Shown: positions 8,420 through 17,341 of the stretch, one piece after another
How positions within the stretch are numbered: the first letter of the stretch is position 1
Layout: each line of letters opens with the position of its first letter
NCBI GenBank assembly: GCA_043738425.1
Contig: JAYUGJ010000071.1
Coordinates: forward strand, 1 to 64,000
Reading direction: 5' to 3'
Length of the DNA: 64,000 nucleotides
Source: PBB1 sp043738425
Lineage (GTDB): Bacteria > Pseudomonadota > Gammaproteobacteria > Burkholderiales > Burkholderiaceae_C
The notes under the pieces: model-generated
Seen by the model: only the letters and a program-made list of their open reading frames with translations
The model's database searches: none
Told to the model about the DNA's origin: nothing
Position numbers and translations under genes: made by a program

Positions 8420-9397
8420 ATGAGCTTCACCAGCACCCCACCGACCACACCTCGGCTGCACCGATCCGAGCTTGCGGTGCCTGGCTCCAGCCCGCATTTT
8501 TTTGAAAAGGCGGCGCGCTCGGCCGCTGACGTTATTTTTCTGGATTGCGAAGATGCGGTCGCGCCTGACGACAAAGCGCAGGCCCGGCTCAACATCATCG
8601 CCGGCTTGAACGATATCGACTGGGGCGCGAAAACGATGATGCTGCGCATCAACGGGCTCGACACCCATTACATGTACCGCGACCTGATCGACATCGTTGA
8701 AGCCTGCCCGCGCATCGACATGATCTTGATCCCCAAAGTTGGTGTGGCTGCCGATGTGTACGCGGTCGACATGCTGCTGACGCAAATCGAATCCGCCACA
8801 CGCCGCAGCAAGCGCATCGGCTTGGAGGTGTTGATCGAAACCGCGTTGGGCATGGCCAATGTGGAAGCCATCGCGCAATCGTCGAAACGCCTGGAAGCAA
8901 TGAGCTTCGGCGTGGCCGACTACGCCGCATCGACCCGCGCGCGCACCACCGCAATTGGTGGCGTGAATGCGCACAGTGCGGTGCTCAGCGACGCCGACTC
9001 CGACGGCCACCGCCAAACTTTTTGGACCGACCCGTGGCACGCAGCGCAAACCCGCATGCTGGTCGCCTGCCGCGCCTACGGCTTGCGCCCGATCGACGGC
9101 CCGTTTGGCAACTTCAACGATCCGGCCGGTTTTCTGTCGGCTGCCCACCGCGCCGCGGCCCTCGGCTACGAAGGCAAGTGGGCGATTCATCCGTCGCAAA
9201 TCGACCTGGCCAATCAGGTGTTCACGCCGACCGCTGCCGAAGTCAATCAGGCGCGGCGCATTCTGGTGGCGATGGCAGAGGCGGCGAAAGCGGGCCGCGG
9301 CGCGGTGCAGCTCGATGGCAGGTTGATCGACATCGTCAGCATCCGCATGGCCGAAAACCTGATTGCGACCGCCGACGCGACGCAACACATCGATTAA
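8420..9397 (+). CDS. mclA: L-malyl-CoA/beta-methylmalyl-CoA lyase
   Basis: Splits malyl-CoA into glyoxylate and acetyl-CoA, the step that regenerates glyoxylate in the serine cycle. The 325-residue product is strikingly like Methylobacterium MclA throughout: PRLHRSELAVPGS near 10, FLDCEDAVAPDDK near 40-52 with the metal-binding acidic residues, RINGLDTHYMYRD, LIETALGMANVEAI with the metal-ligand Glu, SFGVADYAAS and EGKWAIHPSQID. The ATG at 8420 (MSFTSTPPTTPRLHRSEL) matches the family start; 108 bp of upstream open frame look non-coding. ftfL follows after 9 bp. Citrate lyase beta-like proteins are the alternative, but the close match and the neighbours favour Mcl. Confidence 0.94.
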   Translation: MSFTSTPPTTPRLHRSELAVPGSSPHFFEKAARSAADVIFLDCEDAVAPDDKAQARLNIIAGLNDIDWGAKTMMLRINGLDTHYMYRDLIDIVEACPRIDMILIPKVGVAADVYAVDMLLTQIESATRRSKRIGLEVLIETALGMANVEAIAQSSKRLEAMSFGVADYAASTRARTTAIGGVNAHSAVLSDADSDGHRQTFWTDPWHAAQTRMLVACRAYGLRPIDGPFGNFNDPAGFLSAAHRAAALGYEGKWAIHPSQIDLANQVFTPTAAEVNQARRILVAMAEAAKAGRGAVQLDGRLIDIVSIRMAENLIATADATQHID

Positions 9398-9406
9398 AGA
9401 CCTGGC

Positions 9407-11089
9407 ATGACTTCTGATATCCACATCGCGCAGCGCGCCACGATGCAGCGCATCAACCAGGTCGCGGCCAAGTTGGGCGTGCCCGAAGACGCGCTGGAGC
9501 CGTACGGTCACTACAAGGCGAAGATCTCGCTCGACTACCTGGACACGCTGAAGGACAGGTCCAACGGCAAGCTGATTCTGGTCACCGCCATCAGCCCGAC
9601 ACCGGCCGGCGAAGGCAAAACCACTACCACCGTCGGCTTGGGCGATGCGCTGAATCGCATCGGCAAGAAAACCATGATCTGCCTGCGCGAGCCGTCGCTC
9701 GGGCCGGTGTTCGGTGTCAAAGGTGGTGCGGCCGGTGGCGGCCATGCGCAGATCGTGCCGATGGAAGACATCAACCTGCACTTTACTGGTGACTTTCACG
9801 CCATCAGCACCGCGCACAACCTGTTGTCGGCACTGATCGACAACCACATCCACCACGGCAACGCGCTGCGCATCGATCCGCGGTTGATTCAATGGAAGCG
9901 CGTGGTCGACATGAACGACCGCGCACTGCGCCAGATCACGGTAGGTCTGGGCGGCACTGCCAACGGCTTTGTGCGCGAAGACGGCTACGACATCGTGGTG
10001 GCGTCCGAGGTGATGGCCATTTTGTGTCTGGCGATGTCGCGCCGCGACTTGAAAACGCGCCTCGGCCGCATCGTCATTGGCTACACGCTGGGCGACCGCC
10101 AGCCGGTGTACGCCAGCGATTTGAAAGCGCAGGGCGCGATGGCCACGCTGCTGAAAGACGCGATCAAACCCAACCTGGTGCAAACGCTGGAGAACAACCC
10201 GGCCCTGATCCACGGCGGGCCATTTGCCAATATTGCGCACGGCTGTAACTCGGTCATTGCGACCCAGGCCGGCTTGAAACTGGCCGACTACGTGGTCACC
10301 GAAGCCGGCTTCGGTGCCGACCTGGGCGCCGAGAAGTTCATCGATATCAAGTGCCGCATGGCCGGCCTGAATCCTGCCGCGGTCGTGTTGGTGGCAACGA
10401 TTCGTGCGCTGAAATTTCACGGCGGCGCAACCACCGCCGACCTCAACCGGGAGGACCTGCCCGCACTGAACAAGGGCCTGGTCAACATCGAACGCCACCT
10501 GCACAACATCACCGCGCACTACGGGCTGCCGTGTGTCGTGTCAGTGAACCACTTCACCCACGACACCGAGGCTGAAATTGCGTTGTTGACCGCGCGCATC
10601 GAGTCGCTGGGCTGCCGCGTGGTGCTGGCGCGCCATTGGGCCGATGGCAGCCGTGGCGCTATAGACCTGGCACATGCGGTGGTCGAACTGGCTGAGCACG
10701 CCGACCCGGCCACCGCCCGGCACAAGTTCGTCTACGAAGACAGCGACACGCTGCAAGAAAAAATCACCGAGGTCGCGACCAAGATTTACGGCGCAGGCCA
10801 AGTCACGTTCAGCGACGCGGTGCGCAAGCAACTCGACCTGTGGACCATCGCCCATGGCCAATTTCCGGTGTGCATGGCGAAAACACAAATGTCGTTTTCA
10901 GCCGACCCGACGTTGCGCGGCGCACCCAGCGGCCACACCGTTCACGTGCGCGAAGTGCGCCTGGCCAACGGCGCGGGTTTCGTCGTCGCTGTTTGCGGCG
11001 ACATGCTGACCATGCCCGGACTGCCCAAAGTGCCGTCGTCTGAGCGCATCGATATCGACGACGACGGTCGGGTGTCGGGTTTGTTTTAG
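9407..11089 (+). CDS. ftfL: Formate--tetrahydrofolate ligase
   Basis: ATP-dependent formation of 10-formyl-H4F from formate and H4F, the entry of formate carbon in serine-cycle methylotrophs. 560 residues, the usual length. Visible are the P-loop TPAGEGKT at 65-72, GLGDALNRIGKK, the REPSLGPVFGVKGGAAGGG segment split across about 90-110, HFTGDFHAI and AKTQMSFSADP near the C terminus. It lies 9 bp after mclA, so the two are almost certainly co-transcribed. With FchA and MtdA it completes the formate to methylene-H4F route within this locus. Called fhs outside methylotrophy literature. Confidence 0.96.
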   Translation: MTSDIHIAQRATMQRINQVAAKLGVPEDALEPYGHYKAKISLDYLDTLKDRSNGKLILVTAISPTPAGEGKTTTTVGLGDALNRIGKKTMICLREPSLGPVFGVKGGAAGGGHAQIVPMEDINLHFTGDFHAISTAHNLLSALIDNHIHHGNALRIDPRLIQWKRVVDMNDRALRQITVGLGGTANGFVREDGYDIVVASEVMAILCLAMSRRDLKTRLGRIVIGYTLGDRQPVYASDLKAQGAMATLLKDAIKPNLVQTLENNPALIHGGPFANIAHGCNSVIATQAGLKLADYVVTEAGFGADLGAEKFIDIKCRMAGLNPAAVVLVATIRALKFHGGATTADLNREDLPALNKGLVNIERHLHNITAHYGLPCVVSVNHFTHDTEAEIALLTARIESLGCRVVLARHWADGSRGAIDLAHAVVELAEHADPATARHKFVYEDSDTLQEKITEVATKIYGAGQVTFSDAVRKQLDLWTIAHGQFPVCMAKTQMSFSADPTLRGAPSGHTVHVREVRLANGAGFVVAVCGDMLTMPGLPKVPSSERIDIDDDGRVSGLF

Positions 11090-11160
11090 CTGGCTTGCGC
11101 TTGGGTTGTGCAGGCCCTGCACCTTGCCCATGCGCAGCCGCCGTCGGCAACTCACTCACC

Positions 11161-11166
11161 TAGAAT
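11161..11166 (+). promoter_or_regulatory. Probable -10 element of the SRP RNA gene
   Basis: TAGAAT lies 7 nt before the first base of the SRP RNA helix at 11174, the spacing expected of a -10 hexamer. No good -35 is seen about 17 bp upstream. Confidence 0.5.
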
Positions 11167-11173
11167 GCAAAGC

Positions 11174-11267
11174 GACGGGCCTCCCCGCATGGAAGTGCGG
11201 CGAACCGGGTCAGATTGGGAACGAAGCAGCCCCAACCGTGATGACCAGTGCCGGGGTCAGGCTCGTC
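11174..11267 (+). ncRNA. ffs: Signal recognition particle RNA (4.5S)
   Basis: RNA scaffold of the SRP, binding Ffh for co-translational membrane targeting. About 94 nt. The ends pair (GACGGGCC with GGCTCGTC), and the hairpin tip has the conserved elements: GGTCAG, a GGAA-type tetraloop region (GGGAACGAAGCAGCC resembling the classical GGAAGGAAGCAGCC) and ATGACCAGTGCCGGGGTCAG on the return strand. The loop reads GGGAACGAAGC where E. coli has CCGGAAGGAAGC, a small variation worth noting. It stands alone in 348 bp between ftfL and the convergent pseudokinase gene; nothing else is recognised in that gap. Confidence 0.9.
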
Positions 11268-11437
11268 ACCCTGCCGTCTGCCTGGACGGCCCGCCGCGGC
11301 ACCTGCGGGCAACCGCTGGCGACAAGCCCGGGTTGCAAGCCAAGACGCAGACCTCGATCAGATTGAATCCGGCACACCGTTTCAGCCCGCATCGCAGCAA
11401 CCGCCCGCGCTTTCGACCAGCCCCAAGCGGTTTGCTT

Positions 11438-13465
11438 TTAATGTTCTGCGCCGCCGCTCGGCAACTCTTTTGCCAACCTACCAGCAGCGTCGTCGTCATG
11501 CACCGGCACGCCCGAGCACAGCGATTCGCGCGCGGTCGACAACGCGTTTTGCATTAGCTGCGGCGTGAGCTGCAGGCTGCGCAGGTAGCGCTGCGCGACC
11601 GTCGTGATGCGTCGTGCGCTGCCGCGCGCTGGCTTGGCGGTTTTCGAACCTGTCTCCGCGTGCATGCGCGCTGGCTCACGCGGCGTGTCGGGCGGGATCG
11701 ACGCCAGCGATTCCGCGTCGACCCACACCGCCGCGTCCACCGCTTCATTGGCTGCGCTGGCGGTCAGGCGCAGTACATCGGTGTCGTTGTCGGCGGCGCG
11801 CACCGGCAAGTCTTTGGGCAAGCGCCGAATCATGCGCAGCATCTCTTCGCCCAGACCCCAATGGCGCGCCACAGCCGCGCCCAGCGCGTCGATGTCGATA
11901 CCCAGCACCGCATACGACGCCTGCGCCTCGGTCCAGCCGGCGGCTGTCGGCGCACCCATCGACGTCGATGCGCCCGCACTTCCCGCCGGCCGCTGCGTGC
12001 TGTGCATCAGGGTGCGAATTTGTTCGGCTTCTTCTGGAAAGTGATATTGCGCCAGCAGGCGGCCGAGGTTTTGCAACACCGCCACCAGGTAGACCATCTC
12101 GCCGTCGTAGCCCGCCGGGCGCAGCGCCTGCGCGGTGCAGCCAGCCAGGCGCACCTGGTGCATCAGCGTGTGCAGCGCCTGCGCGCCTGCGTCGGACAGC
12201 GGCCCAGGCCACAGCCGCAGCCCATTGGCGGTGTGGCGCAGGCCGTTCAAACCCAGCAGTGAAATAGCGCGGCGTATCGTCAACACCGGTTCACTGCCGA
12301 TGGTTTGTGTGGTCCGCACCTGCACCGAATTCACTTCGCGCAGCAGCTCAAAACTGAGTGCCATGTCTTGCAGCACCTGGTGCGAAATTTGTTCAATGTG
12401 TTGGCCGCCATCCATCGCCGACAGGCGCTCGACCTGTGCCGCCATGCCCGGCAGTGCGGGCAATGCGCCAACGGTGCGCAGCCGGTCGAGCATCAATTCC
12501 AGCAAGCCGTCGCGCCCCAGCGCCTCGGCTGCCAACCAACCCTGCAACGCGCGCAAAAAGGTGCGCGCATTCAAATAGCGCTGGCGTACTTGGCCGGTCG
12601 TGCTGCGGTTGGCAATGGCGCGCAACGCCTCAGGTATCGGGTGCACCGTGCTCCACGGCAAACGCACCACCTCGCGGCCGAGCGGTGGCAATCGGCGCAA
12701 CGCTTGCGACACATCGGGCTCATCGAGCACCGCACCGCCCGTCAGCAGCATGTGCAGCATCACCCCACAAGCCAACACATCGCGTTCATTGGCCGCGCGC
12801 TGCGCCTGAAGTGCATCGGCCGCCAGCAGCATCGCGTGATCCGCACCGCGCTGCACGCCCAACGGCCCGCTTGTGCGCAGCGCCATTGCCGCGGCCGCTG
12901 GCGCTGCATCGGGCCGGTGGCTGCCGACATTGGGAGCGGTGGCGGCCGTCGGTGCGGTGGCGGTGGAAGCGGCTGCCAACGCCATCACCTGCGCGCGACC
13001 GGCGTCGCTCAGTTGCAGCTGGTGCAATTGCAGATCGTGGTGCGCCACGCCCGCCTCGTGCGCGTAGGCCAGCCCTTCGAGCACCTGGCACATCCAGCCG
13101 ACCACCTCGACCGGCGGCGGGTTCGGATGCACGGCCAGCCATTCAACCAACGTGCCGCCGTGCGACCGGTCGACCACCACATACGGCCAGTGTTCGTGCA
13201 CAGCCACTTCGATGCAACGCGCGAGGTGCGGATGGTCGAGCCGCGCGGCTTGGCGGGCCTGTGCGAGCCAGCGGTCGAGCGCCGCGCCATCGGGCGGCTG
13301 TTCGCGCGGCAACGTCAGGATCAGCTCGCGGTCGGTGCGGGCCACGCGCGCCAACCACACCATGCTGCTGCGGCTGGTGCCCAGCACTTTGAGTAACTCG
13401 AAGCGGCCAAAGGTGCGACCGAGCAGGCTGTGCTGTTCGCTGGCGGATGTCGGGGCATCAACCAC
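11438..13465 (-). CDS. Pseudokinase-HDOD signalling protein
   Basis: A two-domain protein of 675 residues. Residues about 18-310 have the layout of a Ser/Thr protein kinase (FGRFELLKVLG; MCQVLEGLAYAHEAG; AHHDLQLHQLQLSDAG), but key catalytic features are absent: the glycine loop reads GTSRSS, the VAIK lysine region reads LILTLP, the HRD loop Lys/Asn positions are Gln, and no DFG is found, so it is most likely a pseudokinase. Residues about 330-560 form an HDOD domain (LPALPGMAAQVERL; ISLLGLNGLRHTA; YLVAVLQNLGRLL). HDOD proteins usually act in signalling output. A long Ala/Thr/Pro stretch replaces the activation-segment region. Start is a GTG with no obvious ribosome-binding site, so it is tentative. 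Role unknown. Confidence 0.75.
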   Translation of the reverse strand: MVDAPTSASEQHSLLGRTFGRFELLKVLGTSRSSMVWLARVARTDRELILTLPREQPPDGAALDRWLAQARQAARLDHPHLARCIEVAVHEHWPYVVVDRSHGGTLVEWLAVHPNPPPVEVVGWMCQVLEGLAYAHEAGVAHHDLQLHQLQLSDAGRAQVMALAAASTATAPTAATAPNVGSHRPDAAPAAAAMALRTSGPLGVQRGADHAMLLAADALQAQRAANERDVLACGVMLHMLLTGGAVLDEPDVSQALRRLPPLGREVVRLPWSTVHPIPEALRAIANRSTTGQVRQRYLNARTFLRALQGWLAAEALGRDGLLELMLDRLRTVGALPALPGMAAQVERLSAMDGGQHIEQISHQVLQDMALSFELLREVNSVQVRTTQTIGSEPVLTIRRAISLLGLNGLRHTANGLRLWPGPLSDAGAQALHTLMHQVRLAGCTAQALRPAGYDGEMVYLVAVLQNLGRLLAQYHFPEEAEQIRTLMHSTQRPAGSAGASTSMGAPTAAGWTEAQASYAVLGIDIDALGAAVARHWGLGEEMLRMIRRLPKDLPVRAADNDTDVLRLTASAANEAVDAAVWVDAESLASIPPDTPREPARMHAETGSKTAKPARGSARRITTVAQRYLRSLQLTPQLMQNALSTARESLCSGVPVHDDDAAGRLAKELPSGGAEH

Positions 13466-13576
13466 GGAGGCAGGAAAAATTCATCACACCCGATTGGAAC
13501 GGGCGAGGCTGTGCGCTCATGCGCTGAATTCACGGGCGTTTGCGGTGCTGTTGTTGCGCTGTCGGCGCGCCCACGT

Positions 13577-16500
13577 TCAGTCGCCCTGCAACTCAACCAC
13601 CGTACCGGCACCGGTGATGAACGCACAGCGCACACGCGCGCCGGGTTGCAGGCGCAGCACCGCGCAGCGGTAGCGCAGCAACTGCGCGCGGTAGGCGGCC
13701 AGCTGCGCAGGTGAGTGGCTCAATTTGTAGTCGATCACCCACCAGTCACCGCCCTCGCCTGCTGCGTTAGGCACATCGCCGGGCGCGGGTTGGAGGTGCA
13801 CCAGGCGGTCGATGCGCAAGCCCTCGCCTGCGTCGACCACATCGACTTCACTGCCCGACCACAGCCACTGGCGCGCATCGAAAAATCGCGTGCAAGCCGG
13901 GCTGGTCAAGATGGTGTGCGCGACCCGGTGAACCGCCAACACCGCCACACCGAATTCGACGGCGGCCGCGCTGCACAGCGCATGGAGCGAACTGGTCGCC
14001 GCCGTGCTGTTCTCTGCCGCGCTGTTCTCTACCGAGCTGTTCTCCGCCGTGACGTTCTCCACGGTACTTTTTGCCGATGCGTTGAACGGCTCGGTGTCGG
14101 TTGTCGCGCTGCGCGCCGCCATCTCAGCCTGCCGCACCGCCCACTCCAGCACGCGGTGCACCGCCTGGCCCAGGCGGGCAGCATCGTTATTGATCGGCGC
14201 GGGCCGGTCGATGGCGCTGTGCGGCTCGATGGGCGAGCCATGCGAGTCGTGCGCGCTCGGCGGCACACCAGCCGCTGGCCACCAGCGTGGCAGCACCTGC
14301 ACCGCAAAAGGCAAGGCGCCAACTGGCGTCGTCACGCCATGCGGCGTTTCACACGCCACGTCTTCCAGCGGCCATCGCGGCGACCACGCGGTACCGACCG
14401 GGGCCAATCGCTGCCACCACGTCACAGTGGGCGAGGCCGTATGCGGCGCAGTCGCGCTGAACACCAAACGCTGCTTGGCGCGCGTCATCGCCACATACAA
14501 ACCATTGAGCTCTTCGCGCCTGCGGGCGGCCAACTCATCGCTGAACAGGTCGGCCAGCGACGGTGGGCATTGCGACTCGGCATACACAAATGCGCAACAC
14601 AGCGGGTGGTGCGAATCGACCGGCCAGCGCACCAGCAGGGTGGCGGTTTCTGCCACGGCAGCTTCCGGGTGGCTGTCCATCACGAAAACCAGCTCGGCTT
14701 CCAAGCCCTTCGCGCCGTGGATGGTCAACAACTGCACCGCATCGGGCTGCGCCGCAGCGGCGACTTTCAAACGGCGGCGCTTCAGCGCGCGAACAAAGTT
14801 GTAGGGCGTCGCATTGCGCGCACCGTCCAGCGCCAGCGACTGCGCCAACAGCGCGTTGATCGACGCCTGCGCAGCGGCACGCCGTGCCGGTGGCACCGCA
14901 GCCAACACGCGTTCAACCACCTGACCTTCGTGCACGATGCGATCGAGCAAATCGTGTGGCGGCAGCACACCTGCGGCTTGCTGCCAATCGGTGAGCAACC
15001 GGCGGGCGCGCTGCAGCGCCGCGCTGGGCGACGCCACGCTTTGCAGCGCCTTCCACCAACCCAGCGCATCGGACGGCCGCGGCTCGGCGGCATCGCCAGC
15101 GTCGACATCGGTGGCGGCACCCGCTGACGCTGCAGCGGCAGCCACCGCCCGCGCCAATTGCACCAAGTCATCGTCGGTGCAGCCGAAGACCGGGCTCTTC
15201 AGTGCCTGCGCCAGCGACAGCGCATGGCTGGGTGAGGCCACCACATCGAGCACCGCGACCAGGTCGCGCACCTCGGGCGCATCGAACAATTGCGCTTCTT
15301 CTACTGCCGCGCAAGGCACGCCCAGCGCTGCCAGCGAGTGCGCCACCAGCCGCAACGACTCGCGCTTGCGACACAGCACCTGGATGTCGCCCGGCACCAC
15401 ACCGCCGCGGATGCCATCGCGCACCGCGATTGCCACCGCGTCGGCTTCTTGCTGACGCAGCCGCTGCTCGGCCTCAACCCGCGGCACCTGCAAGGTGTCG
15501 CGCCACACGGTGTCGGCAACATCGGCAGCCGCACCAGCGCGCCTGGTCTCACGCGGCACCAGCGCTAAACAACTGACCCCCGCTCGAGACGCGGTGTCGT
15601 CGGTTGCTGCCGTCGGCGCGCCGGTCGACGCAGGTTGCGAGGTGGAATGTGCGCGAAAGCCGGTGAATTGCCCTTCGTCGGCCGCCTGCGAAAACACCGC
15701 ATTGAGCGCGGCCAGCACCTCAGGCGCGTTGCGCCGGGTGTGGTCGCACTCGAGCAGCTGGCCACCCAACGCGCGCTGCACAAAGTCGCGCGCGGCGACA
15801 AACACCTTCGGCTCGGCACGTCGAAATCGGTAAATGCTTTGCTTCGGATCGCCGACGATAAAAACGCTGGGTGGGCGTTGACCACTGGCACCGCCACCCG
15901 CGCCCACATAGCCAGCCAGCCAATCGGCCAGCGCGTGCCATTGCAGCGGGCTGGTGTCTTGGAACTCGTCGATCAGCAGGTGGCGCACCCGCGCATCGAG
16001 CCGCTCTTGCACCCAACCCGACAAGGTGGAGTCACCGAGCAGCGCCACCGCCGAGCGTTCCAGGTCGGCCATCTCGATCAAACCGCGGGCGCGTTTGTAA
16101 GCCGCCAAGGCGACGAACAGCGCGCGTGACAGTCGCACCATTTGCAGATGTTCGGCGCGCGCATCGTGCTGGTCGAGTGCGCGCCGCAGCGACTGCAACA
16201 AATCGATCGCTGCCTGCTGTTCGGGGGCGTCACCGAGCTGCTTGCGTGGCGTGCCGGCCTGCGTGTGCAGCGCATCCCACCACGCGTCGAACACCGCGGT
16301 GCACTTCGCCGTCAATGATCGACCGGTGGGTTGCTCGTCGCTGGGGCGCCTGTCGCCGGGTTCCTGGTCGCTGGGGTTTGCATCGCTGGATGCCAGGTCT
16401 ATAGCGCAGGCGTTCTCGATTTCGCTTGCCGCCTTGGCGGGTTTGGCTTTGCCGACGCGGCCCAACACCACAGCGCACCGCTGCATCACTAAACGCACCT

Positions 16501-17341
16501 GCGGCAACCGAACCCACAGCGCGGGATGCGCGTCAGCCGCATCAGCATCAGCCGCATCAGCATCAGCATCAGCATCCAGACTGCGCCACGGCGACACCGG
16601 CGCTGCCACGCTGGACTCGAGCGTGTTTGCTGCATCGGCCAGCTCGATTTCTATGCGCTTGGCCCACGCGGCCAACAGCCATTTATGCACCTGCGAACGG
16701 CCGCGTCGCTCGACCAACCGGGTGTAGTCGGCGCGCAGAGTGTCGTCGGCAATCAGCGCGCCGCGAAAGCGCCTGAACACTTCGCTTTCATGGTCGGCCA
16801 AGTCGTCGATGATTTGCGCGTCACGCTGCACGCCGAGTTCGTTCAGCAGCTCCAGCGGCGCGGCCCGCAGCAGCTGCGAAAACCATGCATGAAAGGTGCG
16901 GATTTCCACCGTGCGGCCGCTTTGCTGCAGCCGTTGTTGCAGGCCGGCCAGCGCGGGTGCCAGCGCCTTTGCTTGGGCGATGTCCAGGCCGCGCTGCTGC
17001 AACGCTGCAACGCGGTCCGCGTCGGTGGCGGTGGCGGTGGCGGTGGCGGTGTCGGTATCGGTGTCGGCGGCCCACTGCGACAACCACTGTGCCAACCGCG
17101 CCCGCATCTCACCGGCGGCTTTGCGGGTGAAGGTGATGGCCAAGATTTCTTGCGGCTGTGCGCCGTCCAGCAGCGAGCGCACGATGCGCGACACCAGCAT
17201 CCAGGTTTTGCCCGCGCCGGCGCAGGCTTCCACCACCACATGGCGGCGCGGGTCGCAGGCCACGGCATAAAAAGCATCGGGGCCGACCAACCCGCCGTCG
17301 ATGCGGTAAGCGGGCAGCACCGCGGGCACCGGCGCGCTCAT
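13577..17341 (-). CDS. addA: AddA-type ATP-dependent helicase/exonuclease subunit
   Basis: UvrD-like helicase-nuclease that with AddB resects double-strand breaks for RecA loading. 1254 residues. Walker A ACAGAGKT at 39-46, ITFTRKAAGEMR (motif Ia), LLIDEFQDTSPLQW (Walker B), FIVGDPKQSIYRFR (motif III), LLTIHGAKGLEAELVF (motif V) and YVAMTRAKQRL (motif VI) are all present. A C-terminal PD-(D/E)XK nuclease carries WWVIDYKLS. Several low-complexity insertions swell it: a Thr-Asp/Thr-Ala run near 95-115 (hexamer repeat at 17021-17070), an Asp-Ala run (16529-16578) and an Asn/Glu/Ser repeat (about 13997-14070). Its start overlaps the addB stop by 4 bp, so addB-addA is one operon. Confidence 0.92.
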   Translation of the reverse strand: MSAPVPAVLPAYRIDGGLVGPDAFYAVACDPRRHVVVEACAGAGKTWMLVSRIVRSLLDGAQPQEILAITFTRKAAGEMRARLAQWLSQWAADTDTDTATATATATDADRVAALQQRGLDIAQAKALAPALAGLQQRLQQSGRTVEIRTFHAWFSQLLRAAPLELLNELGVQRDAQIIDDLADHESEVFRRFRGALIADDTLRADYTRLVERRGRSQVHKWLLAAWAKRIEIELADAANTLESSVAAPVSPWRSLDADADADAADADAADAHPALWVRLPQVRLVMQRCAVVLGRVGKAKPAKAASEIENACAIDLASSDANPSDQEPGDRRPSDEQPTGRSLTAKCTAVFDAWWDALHTQAGTPRKQLGDAPEQQAAIDLLQSLRRALDQHDARAEHLQMVRLSRALFVALAAYKRARGLIEMADLERSAVALLGDSTLSGWVQERLDARVRHLLIDEFQDTSPLQWHALADWLAGYVGAGGGASGQRPPSVFIVGDPKQSIYRFRRAEPKVFVAARDFVQRALGGQLLECDHTRRNAPEVLAALNAVFSQAADEGQFTGFRAHSTSQPASTGAPTAATDDTASRAGVSCLALVPRETRRAGAAADVADTVWRDTLQVPRVEAEQRLRQQEADAVAIAVRDGIRGGVVPGDIQVLCRKRESLRLVAHSLAALGVPCAAVEEAQLFDAPEVRDLVAVLDVVASPSHALSLAQALKSPVFGCTDDDLVQLARAVAAAAASAGAATDVDAGDAAEPRPSDALGWWKALQSVASPSAALQRARRLLTDWQQAAGVLPPHDLLDRIVHEGQVVERVLAAVPPARRAAAQASINALLAQSLALDGARNATPYNFVRALKRRRLKVAAAAQPDAVQLLTIHGAKGLEAELVFVMDSHPEAAVAETATLLVRWPVDSHHPLCCAFVYAESQCPPSLADLFSDELAARRREELNGLYVAMTRAKQRLVFSATAPHTASPTVTWWQRLAPVGTAWSPRWPLEDVACETPHGVTTPVGALPFAVQVLPRWWPAAGVPPSAHDSHGSPIEPHSAIDRPAPINNDAARLGQAVHRVLEWAVRQAEMAARSATTDTEPFNASAKSTVENVTAENSSVENSAAENSTAATSSLHALCSAAAVEFGVAVLAVHRVAHTILTSPACTRFFDARQWLWSGSEVDVVDAGEGLRIDRLVHLQPAPGDVPNAAGEGGDWWVIDYKLSHSPAQLAAYRAQLLRYRCAVLRLQPGARVRCAFITGAGTVVELQGD

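Noticed and set aside
8297..10519. 740-codon minus-strand frame opposite mclA/ftfL
   Set aside because: Antisense shadow rich in His, Arg and Gln. The plus strand encodes two recognisable enzymes here.
11174..11267. Cobalamin riboswitch in front of the C1 or kinase genes
   Set aside because: The sequence folds and reads as SRP RNA with paired ends and the GGTCAG/GCAGCC tip; no B12 box is present.
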